DNA of 25,592 nt from Anaeromyces robustus (lineage: Eukaryota; Neocallimastigomycota; Neocallimastigomycetes; Neocallimastigales; Neocallimastigaceae). Shown here in pieces: positions 17,085-25,592 of the stretch. How positions within the stretch are numbered: position 1 is the stretch's first letter; each line of letters begins with the position of its first letter. Below the pieces are notes generated by a model. That model did no database searches, had not been told where the DNA came from, and saw nothing but the letters and a program-made list of their open reading frames with translations. The position numbers and the translations under genes are program-made. The DNA lies in the NCBI GenBank assembly GCA_002104895.1, contig MCFG01000592.1, positions 1-25,592 of the forward strand, read 5' to 3'.

Positions 17085-20000
17085 GTTGTTGTTGTTGTTG
17101 TTATTGTTGTTGTTTGATGTAATTTGAACATTTTCTCTTAAATTTTCTGGAACAATATTAGCTTTATCTTTTGTTGAAGGATTTATAATTACATGATTGC
17201 CTTCATCAACAACATGACCTTTAGGAATATTATCAAATTCATCTTTTTTCTTTTCTTCTAAAATTTCATCATTAATAGGAATAAAATGATTTCCAATTGG
17301 ATGTAATTTATTTAATTCAGCTTGAATTTCTTTTTCTAATTCAGATTGAGTTTGAGAAACATCAGCAGATTTAATTGGTGGACTAACAGGTTGTATAATT
17401 TCAGGTTCATCCTTATCAAAGATTCCACTATATTCTTCATCATCAGTATAATCTTGTGAACTTCTAGAGAAGTTAGCTTTTGCAGCTTCATTATTAGTAA
17501 CAACATCATAATATTCAGTATTTTCATTAGAATTTGGTTTAGTATTAGTATTGGCATATGGACTGGCATATGGACTTGCATATGGACTAGAATATAAATT
17601 ACTATAGGATGTCTTTTTTGTAACTTTTGGTGGAGTTGATGGAATTTCAGTAGTATTATTAGTAGTAGTGTTTGTACTATTTACTTTTTGATTTTTATGT
17701 ATTTGTTGAAGTTGAAGAATTGGAATATCATCTTCACTACTTTCATTATCACTATCAAATTCCCCATGTTTAATTTTAATTGATTCATTAATAAATGGTT
17801 CACTAATATTTGAAATACTAAGTGGTGTAAATGGTTGTAATGGTTCTATAAGTCTATTATTTTGTGAAGATTTTTCAGAATGATTATCTTCTTCACTTGA
17901 ATCATTATTACTTGTATTTGTATTTGAATTTGTATTTTTATTTTTTTTAGAGAATAATTTTGTAAGAGAATTATGTTTATTACTTTTAGTTTTAGAAGAA
18001 CTTTTAGTACTATCTTTATCACTTTCAGATTTAATAGATTCAGAACTATTTCTTGAAAAGATATTTTTTAATGGATTATTCTTCTTTTTACCTTCTTTAG
18101 TATCTTTTGAACAAGTCTTTTTATTTTTATGTTTAAATACTCCTTTAACACTACTATGGTCAGATTTATTTGATAAGGCTGGTGATGATGAAAGTGAATC
18201 TGGAGAAGCAGAAGAATTAATTGTAGTAGTGGTGGTAATAATAGTTTCAGTATTCTTTGGATATTTCGATGATGGAGTAATCATTGGTTGACGATATATA
18301 TTATTTTTCCATGGACTAGAAGAAGTGATAGGTCCATTATTAATTAATGTAACTTGAGAATCATAACTAAATTTTGTAGCTGTTGGAGGTCTTGATTGAT
18401 TATTTAAGATCTTATTATTTTCATTAGTTGTCAAGACAGGTTTTGCTTCAGTTGACTTTACAATTTTAACTTCATTTTTATTATTATCAGAATCATATTC
18501 ATTATTATCAGAATCAATGTCATCCATTATATTGGCAGAATCCTTTGGTTTATCTTTAAATTCACGTGAAGTTAAAAGAGTAGAAAGATCTGGATCACTA
18601 GAGTTGTTTGGATGTTCATTAAGGTTGCAAGTATCATAAAGATTATCTGGATTAATAATTTGACTATGAGATTCATCTAATTCCATACTATCATCAATAT
18701 TTTTATTAGAATTATAAATTAGTGGATTAACTCTCTTTTTATTTCTTTTATAAGAATTAGTGGATATATTGCCACTCATATTATTAATATCACCACTACT
18801 ATTTGGACTAGTATGAGTTAAATCATTTAATTTAGCTGTAGCATTTTCATTATTTTGAGTTAAGGAGACAATGATTGCTTGAGCTTTCATTAATGAAAAT
18901 TCAAGATTAACAATCATCTCGGATTGACGATCACAACATTTACGAAGATCATTAATTTTTTGATTTTGTTGTTGAATCTTTTGTTCATTTTCTTTTTCAT
19001 ATTTTTCTTTATTACGAATAACAAATTCATGATCCCCTAATAAACTAGTACTCTTGTTGATATTTCCAAATGAATATTCTTTTTCTTTTTCCTTTTCTTC
19101 ATCAAGATTTTCTTTTGATGGAGTTGGATTTGGTAAATAATATTTAGAAGTAACAATTTTTTGTGGTGGTATTGGGAGAGTTTTATTATGTAAATTGTTA
19201 TTTAATTCATTAATATTATTTACATTTACATTAGTAGAAGACACTTTTGTATCTATGTTTCCTTCAACAATTTTATTTTCATGATTTGACATTTCATTTG
19301 GATCAGTATTATTTTCATTTTCGTTTCCATCTAAATTTAATTCATCTTTATAATCATTAAGGGTAAATTCCTTTTTAGCTGGAGTATCATCAACAATAAT
19401 AGAATTCATAATTTCACTTTTAATACTTTCTAAGGTTGTATTAGCTTCCTTAATTAATCTCTCATTTTCTTCTTTATCACCTTCTTTTAATTTTTGAAGT
19501 TTACTTAAAGATTCAATTTTTGACATTAATCTTTCTTGTTCAGCTTGTAATTCATCAATATGACGTTGTTGATCAGAAGAATATTGTTTCCAATGATTAA
19601 CTTGAGAATTTAATGTTTCAGCGGCTTGAATTAAATCCATTTGATAATTATCTTCATTCTTAATATGTTGAAGTTCAGATTTAACAAGTTCATCCACTTT
19701 ACGAGCTTCATTTTCTGGTATTTCAGAATTTGATTTTTTACCTTCTTGTTGTTTTTGTTGTTGTTGTTGTTGTTCCTTTTCTTTTCTTTTTGTTTGTTCT
19801 TGAGAATTATTAGGATCAACAAGTACTTCCTTAAGTTTTGTAAAGATTTTATTATAATGATTTAAAACTTCAGCATATATTTTATTTTCTTGATGATTAG
19901 CAAGATTTGCAGCTACAAGATCATCATCAGTTATATCAGTTAAATCACTTTTTAATGAATAAATATCTGATTGAATATCTTTACTAAAGTTAGAAACTCC

Positions 20001-23000
20001 ATCAATATTTCTAAGAGAACCATCAGAAATTGGGAATGAAGAAGTACTTAAAGGAAATGAGGAAGTACTTAATCTTTTCTTTTCAATTAATTTCTTAATA
20101 ATCTTTTTATATTTAAGACTTTGTTTTTCTAATTGGATTTTGTGTTTTTCCTTTTGTTTAATTTGTAATTGATAAAGTTTTTCCATTCTTTCTTGAGCTT
20201 GACCAATTCTATCAGAAAGATCGCCCATTTGAGTTTGAAGGGCTTCATTAATTTTTTCTTTTTCTGATAATTGTTCCTTTAAATTATTAATTCGAGTTTC
20301 ATAATCTTCTACTGAATCGGTTAAAGTTTGATTTCTATTTTCCATATCTTTAACTTTTTCATTTGATTTTCTAATAAGATCATCTTTTTCATCTAATACA
20401 CCAATAAGGAAAGAAAGTTTATTTTTTGAAGTTTCTAATTCCTTTTCTTTATTCTTAACATTATCATCAAAATCTTTGATTTGTTTATCTTTTTCATTCA
20501 AAAGATTTGAAAGATATTTCAATTTTTCTCTTAATTCATCAATATTTTCATGACCTTTTTCTTCACTTCTTTGTTTTAACTCTTTTTCAAATTTTTGGTA
20601 TTTTTGACTGTTTTTTCTATTCAATATTTGATTTTCTTCTAAAGTTAATAAAGTATCCGCATATTGTTTAATAATTTCCATTCTGTCTTTAATTTCTGCA
20701 TCTTTTGCTTCAATAGCTTTTGTAAGATGCTTAATTTTAGTATCATCATGATGACTATCTGATCCTTGACGATTAATATCTTTTATAGAACTTTCATTAA
20801 TATTGGAATTATCTATTGAAGGTAATCTTTTAACTGTAGTAGTGGTAGTAGTTGTAGTAGTAGTAGTTCTTCTCTTTGGTTTTTCACGAACAGTAATTTT
20901 AGTAATTTTCTTCTTTTTTGGTTCTTCCGTAACATTATCATTTTTATTTTCTTCTTTTCCTTCTTTTCCTTCTTTTCCTTCTTTTCCTTCTTTTTCTTCT
21001 TTTTCTTCACTTTTTATTGGATGATCATCTTTTTTATGAGTAAATTTATTTTTAATAGCTTCAATAAAATTGACATCTTTATTATTTTCATTTTCAATCA
21101 CGGGAATAGTAGCAACTGTTTTAGGTGATTTTGTTGGTTTAACACTAGAAATTCTACGTGGAACTAAAGATGGTAATAAGTATGTTGTTTGAATTTTTCC
21201 ATTGTTTTCTGGATCAGAATTATCTTCATCTGAAGCTGGTTTATCGGAACCCTTTGGAGAACTTTTTTCACTATTATTACTACGAATAGATGCAGTTCTT
21301 GTGGTACTTGCAAATGATTTTGGTGAACTTGTAATGGATTTAGGTGAATTTAATTTATCTTTATTGTATTTAAGTGATGCCGTTCTACGTGTGGTAATTA
21401 ATACTTGTTTATCATTTCCAACTGTTTTAGTAACAATTGGATTAGTAGTAATTACTGTTTGTTTTACAATTTTTGTTTCATCTGGTTCTCCTATTACAGT
21501 TTTAGTTTTAACCTCTGGTTTTAATTCAATTTTATTTTCTTTATTGTCTTTTATTATAGTTACAGGTGTATTGGATTCAGTAGTAGTTACTGTTTTATTA
21601 ATGATATGTTTTGAATTTTTATTTTTATTTTCATCATTAATAATTTTTTGAGAAGTAATAGTTTGTTTTGAATTTATTGGTCCAATTTTATCTTCGGAGT
21701 ATAGAATTTCAGTTTTAATTTCAGTTTCTTTTTTTGGTATTTGTTCTGTTGTTGTTAAATCTACATTATTCGATTCATTTACATTTGATTCTTGCATAGC
21801 CTTAATTAAATCTTGTGAATTTTCTTCAGTAATTGGTTCAAGAACTTGAATATCATTATAAAAGTTATTAAGTTCATTTGAATGAATCCTTTTTCCACTA
21901 CTGGATGGAATAACAATATATGGGGGATCTTCCATAGTATCTTGAATTGGCATAGCCTTTGAAGTAATTTTTTTATGTTCATCTATATATACATTTGGAT
22001 TATTAACAATAATTTCATCATCAAAATCTTCATCTTGAACAATTCCTTTGAGATTTTCTTTATCTTGATTTGTATAAGAATCATTAATACTACTTTCATC
22101 AGTATCTGGTTCAATATTTTCTCGAGAATCATCATAAATATCTAAATCAACAGCGTTTACATTTTTTTCTGGACTTTGATTATTGAAATTTATTTGATCA
22201 TTATTTTCGCTAAGTCTTTTATAATATTCATCATCTTCTTTTATAAAAATAGTTTGTTTAAATTGATTTAATTTTTTCTTTAGAAATGCTAAATTTTCTT
22301 TAACCATATTGGAATTTGAACTTTCTGTACAATTGATATCAATATTACATTGAATTTGACGGAAAAGTTGAATAATACTTTCCATTTTGTCAATAACCTC
22401 AATTTCTTCACGAGAATTTGTTACATATGGGGTACAATAAAAGATAATTGTTCTATCTTTTCCAGCAAAAGCTTTAGAAATTATTTCATGAAAGGATGGA
22501 CAATAACTAACAATTTCAAGTAAATTATCTTTTACTTCAACAGTTGGATTGGAATCCATTTTTTTTAAAAGCCTATCAGTAATTTTGTGTGAGAAATCAA
22601 TAAAATTTAGTCTGGATTCTAACTTCATCATAATATTGGTTTTTTTGTTTACACGATATTGAATGAGAGTTACATTAAAAATTGTATGTGAATTTTCATA
22701 CTTTTTTTCTTTATAATGTTTTAAAATAGCTTGCTTTACATCTTTCAAATTATTAAAACCTTTAAAACTTTCATTTAATGAGATTTCTACATTACTATTA
22801 TTTGAACCTTCATCCGGTATTTCTACTAAAGAATAACCTATTTGATATTTAATATTTTTTTCTTTCATAAAGTTTAATGCTTTAAAAATACTTGTTATAG
22901 CATATAATGCAATACCTTTGGAATCTTTTTTGAAAGCATTGATATTAAATTTTTCTCCAATAAAAGTATATGTTTTACCACCCTCTTTTGGACCAAAAGT

Positions 23001-23526
23001 CATAAAATTAACATCAACACTATATAAAATAAATTAATATTATATTGATAAATGAAAATTAAATCAATAAATATATAATGAATAATAAATATTAAAAATT
23101 AATAATATAATTATTATTAAAAAAAAATAAAAACAAAACTTATATATAACTATAATAAAAACTATTTATAATAAATTAAAAAATTTATAATATTATAAAA
23201 TTATTATTTTATAATAATAATAATATTTATTTTTATAAAAAATATTTTATAATTTTTTATTATTTATTAATAATATATATAATTTTAATAAATATTTATA
23301 AATATATATACCCTTTCATAAATGATTTAACATAAGTAAGAACTGAATTGTCATAAATTTTTCTATTTAATATATTTTCGTTGTAAATCTGGTCATAACA
23401 ATGTGCTTTTTTTTCAATATACGACTCTGTGTCGTATATTGAAGGCTTTAATCGAAGAATAACTTTCACATTTTCTTCCAAAGGGAAGATTTCTTTTTTT
23501 GAACTTTGAGATGAACTTTCTGACAT
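14622..23526 (-). CDS. Giant kinesin-like protein with degenerate motor domain
   Basis: Two exons, 23526-23312 and 23019-14622, give 2870 residues. The ATG is the first after an in-frame stop at 23571-23569. The motor (about residues 20-300) is N-terminal: VKVILRLKP (strand beta-1), IYDNSVLTYV, the P-loop GPKEGGKT (81-88) in FMTFGPKEGGKTYTF, then GIALYAITSIF, SLVEI, ENSHTIFNVTL at the switch I position, LNFIDFSHKI at switch II, and SFHEIISKAFAGKDRTIIF. Switch I lacks SSRSH, DLAGSE has become DFSHKI, and the segment after switch II is short. Coiled coils are predicted by eye at about 830-1050, 1180-1280 and 1410-1460. The rest is low-complexity Ser/Thr/Asn-rich sequence with basic patches (about 1700-1765 and 2755-2780). 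Kinesins are microtubule ATPases; this one may bind microtubules or act as a scaffold without normal motility. The family is fairly secure, the subfamily unknown. Confidence 0.85.
14625..14990 (-). other. C-terminal basic/aromatic Arg-Cys motif pair of the kinesin-like protein
   Basis: Two similar short motifs lie exactly 100 residues apart: KKKFSLFGRC (Cys2764) and KQKVGFLNRC (Cys2864). Each has lysines, then hydrophobic or aromatic residues, then Arg-Cys. The protein ends six residues after the second Cys. Basic-hydrophobic-Cys clusters can be membrane-binding or palmitoylation sites, but that role is only an inference here. Confidence 0.5.
15553..15605 (-). repeat. 12-bp tandem repeat encoding (Ser-Ala-Asn-Leu/Gln)4
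   Basis: Four in-frame copies read SANL, SANL, SANQ, SANQ at about residues 2544-2560 of the kinesin-like protein. The period of 12 bases keeps the reading frame. Confidence 0.9.
15852..16172 (-). repeat. Three degenerate Pro-Gln-Lys-Val repeats in the kinesin tail
   Basis: The motifs PQKVAYVKTATY, PQKVSQVKTAF and PQKVVQIQTSTY occur in order at about residues 2355-2460, spaced by Thr- and Pro-rich linkers. Their divergence suggests an old repeat with conserved Pro-Gln-Lys-Val and alternating hydrophobic positions, which may be a short binding motif. Confidence 0.8.
16692..16972 (-). repeat. Ser-Pro-Thr-Leu repeats in the kinesin tail
   Basis: Three related segments read LYSPTISTEVNESI, IYSPTLITDVTTYPIVNES and YSSPTLVNEITAYPIYTD. 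The shared core is SPT(L/I) followed by an acidic-hydrophobic stretch and, in two copies, T-x-YPI. The regular SP/TP dipeptides could be phosphorylation sites; this is inferred from the dipeptide alone. Confidence 0.75.
17049..17114 (-). repeat. Run of 22 Asn codons in the kinesin tail
   Basis: AAT codons (seen as ATT on the + strand) switch to mostly AAC toward the 5' side of the gene. The mix of codons suggests this run is older than the pure AAT run of the velvet gene. Confidence 0.9.
17553..17590 (-). repeat. 12-bp tandem repeat encoding (Ser-Pro-Tyr-Ala)3
   Basis: Three in-frame copies give SPYASPYASPYA in the kinesin tail, with single-base differences between copies. Confidence 0.9.
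20031..20072 (-). repeat. 21-bp duplication encoding LSTSSFP twice
   Basis: Two adjacent copies of LSTSSFP follow directly after the first long coiled coil of the kinesin-like protein, at about residues 1055-1068. Confidence 0.9.
20945..20995 (-). repeat. 9-bp tandem repeat encoding (Lys-Glu-Gly)n
   Basis: Four to five copies of a 9-base unit encode KEGKEGKEGKEG within a highly charged Lys/Glu stretch just before the threonine run and first coiled coil. Confidence 0.9.
23020..23311 (-). other. 292-bp intron inside the kinesin motor domain
   Basis: On the minus strand the intron begins GTATAT at 23311 and ends TATAG at 23020. Splicing completes a Gly codon (GG plus T) and joins SVLTYVKSFMKG to VDVNFMTFGPKEGGKT, which restores the expected order of kinesin strand elements ahead of the P-loop. 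It is longer than the velvet introns and almost pure A/T. Confidence 0.85.
23413..23443. repeat. Perfect 13-bp palindrome inside kinesin exon 1
   Basis: TTCAATATACGAC (23413-23425) is exactly complementary to GTCGTATATTGAA (23431-23443), with a 5-nt loop. It lies in coding sequence for SIYDTESYIE just after strand beta-1 of the motor, so the mRNA could form a strong stem-loop about 100 nt after the start codon. Confidence 0.85.
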
Positions 23527-23941
23527 TTTTATTTTTAAATAAAAAAAAAAAATAAATATAAAAATGAATTATTTATATAATGCGCTATTTACTTTGATAG
23601 TATGTCTTTATTTATATTAAAAAGTCACTTTCATATAAAAAATTGGATATGTATTAAATTTTATTTTGTGGTATAAAATTTTAAATTATGTATTTACTTA
23701 AATATTTTTATGATTTTTTGAATAATTATATTAGTTTTATTTGTTAAAATATGAAATTTATAGTAATTGAAAAATAATGATTTTAATAATTTTAAATTAT
23801 GATAAATATCATTCCTTGTATAGATTATTAAAGTTTAAAATATTATTTTCTTAATAAAGATACTACAATTTTTTAACTTATTAACTCTATTAGAATATAT
23901 TTGTATTTTATTATTATATTTATTTTATTTATTTATTTATG

Positions 23942-23972
<31 letters not shown>

Positions 23973-24099
23973 TAAATAAGTAAATTGATATTTATATTTA
24001 ATAAATTTTTGTTATGTTAAATTAAAAGTATGTCTCATGTGATTGTATTTAAATTGAATGAATTATAAAGCGATATTAACAAAATAGATAATAATTAAT

Positions 24100-24130
<31 letters not shown>

Positions 24131-25592
24131 GAAATTAAAAATGTATTAAAAAAAGAAAAAAAAAAATAACTTTTTAATTTCTTTCTCTTCTTTTTCTTTT
24201 ATATTATATAAAATATATAAATATATTAAAATTTAAACTGCTAAAATGCAGAATTATATTAACATTTATTAAAAAATATTAAAAAACAAAATACATGTAA
24301 TTTAACAAAATTATATATATATATATTAAAATACAATATTGTTGTAAAATATATATATATATAATTTTTTTTTACATTATGGTGAAAAAAAATCTTAAAA
24401 CTAGAGGAAACTATTTTTCTTTTATATGAAAATGAAAATATTTCTTGCTCCAATAAAATCAACTATTTATTAAATAATATAGAAGTGCCTAAAAAATTGT
24501 GTAATATTATAAATATTTAAAATTATATTTATTAATAATTTTAATTTATAATAAAAAATTTTTTAATATAATTATTATGATTCAATAATATTCTAATTTA
24601 TAATAATCATAAATTATTATTTAATAATAATTTAATTCTATTAAATTTTTATATGTTATATTATATATTGATGTTTATATTTATAATAGTATTTAGTATT
24701 TATCCTAATATATTATATTGTAAATGTCAAAATGTTAAAAAAGCATTTTTTCATTAAGTTATAAAAACATTAGAATAATAAAATATATATTATATATAAT
24801 AAATAATATATTTATTATATAATAAATATAAAAAATAGTAAAATTTATATATATTATAATATTATTATTAATATTTTATATATAATTACAATAAATAACA
24901 AATTCCTAAATTTATAATATTTTAATTATAACTAATTTTTAATTTTATACGAAAATAAAATAATAATAAGAACCAATAATTTAATATTTTGTTATTATAA
25001 TGGTTTTAGCATAAATATTTATACTGTAATATATTGTTTACATATAATTTAGTAATAGTTACTAATAATTATGCTGAAAATGAGAATTTGAATTTTTATA
25101 TTATTTATTAGTAATTACTTTTTTAAATATAATAATATAAAAAAATTAAATTTTGAATTAGAGAAAAACAAATATTATATTAGAAAAATAAATATTACCT
25201 ATAATAAATTTTCTTTTATTTACATTATTAAATAATAATATTCATTAATTTATTTTTTTCTTTTTTAATAAAAATAATAAAAAAAGTAATTTTTATACAA
25301 CTAAACTTTGAAAGCACAGTAAAGTCATTAATAAATTCTATTTACTATTATTAATAGAATTAACATTTACTGTAACTTTTGTTTCATTTTTTAAAAAAAA
25401 TGAATTGCCATTATATATTATTAATATATTACAAATATAATTAAATTAAAGTTTATATTAGAATATTTTTTTTTAAAAAAGAAATAGAAAAAAAAAATAA
25501 TTATTAGCGAATGAATGAAGAGTAAATTAGAAATTTAATTAAATAAATAAATCTGTATAAACATAATATTTTTTATAAATTATAATATATTT
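23527..25592. other. AT-rich 5' flank of the kinesin-like gene
   Basis: No coding sequence can be supported. The region includes T28 (23942-23969) and A28 (24103-24130), many TATA-like runs, and a bipartite hairpin near the right end. The kinesin promoter must lie at its left side, but no element can be singled out. A 67-codon minus-strand frame at 24259-24462 is Phe/Ile/Tyr-rich and probably spurious. Confidence 0.6.
25316..25373. repeat. Bipartite inverted repeat
   Basis: ACAGTAAA (25316-25323) pairs with TTTACTGT (25366-25373), and AATTCTATT (25334-25342) with AATAGAATT (25353-25361). An asymmetric internal loop separates the two stems. This is a possible stem-loop near the right edge; no function is evident. 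Confidence 0.65.

Noticed and set aside
24259-24462. Minus-strand 67-codon frame
   Set aside because: It is Phe/Ile/Tyr/Lys-rich, as expected from random A/T-rich DNA, and has no recognisable motif.

Overview
The window is extremely AT-rich. Intergenic DNA is crowded with A/T homopolymers, AAAT microsatellites and small palindromes, and the coding sequence carries long asparagine and threonine runs. One gene has a fungal velvet domain and several short introns. This combination points to a fungus, most likely an anaerobic gut fungus (Neocallimastigomycota). The lineage is an inference from composition, low-complexity proteins and the velvet domain, not from a database match.

Layout. Positions 1-3391 are non-coding. 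A velvet-family regulator lies on the + strand (3392-8825): seven exons and 1602 residues, with a velvet domain at about residues 60-243 followed by a very long Asn-rich tail in one 3.9-kb exon. Positions 8826-14621 form a convergent intergenic region. It holds an island of ordinary-looking sequence (about 9541-10440) that seems to be a decayed coding locus. Two short poly(A)-tailed retroposons of one family have inserted there, each flanked by perfect 11-bp target-site duplications. A kinesin-like gene lies on the - strand (23526-14622): two exons and 2870 residues, with a short degenerate N-terminal motor domain, three coiled-coil blocks and a very long Ser/Thr/Asn-rich tail. Positions 23527-25592 are its upstream flank and are otherwise non-coding.

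The two genes converge, and nothing in the sequence suggests that they work together. The velvet protein is expected to act in the nucleus as a transcriptional regulator. The kinesin-like protein probably binds the cytoskeleton or serves as a scaffold; its altered switch motifs make normal motor activity doubtful.

The best candidates for something undescribed are the pair of tiny retroposons with an AATAAA-containing 3' end, the probable pseudo-motor kinesin with a repeated basic-aromatic-Arg-Cys motif in its tail, and the velvet protein with a tail of about 1300 residues. I saw no rRNA, tRNA, CRISPR array or operon.
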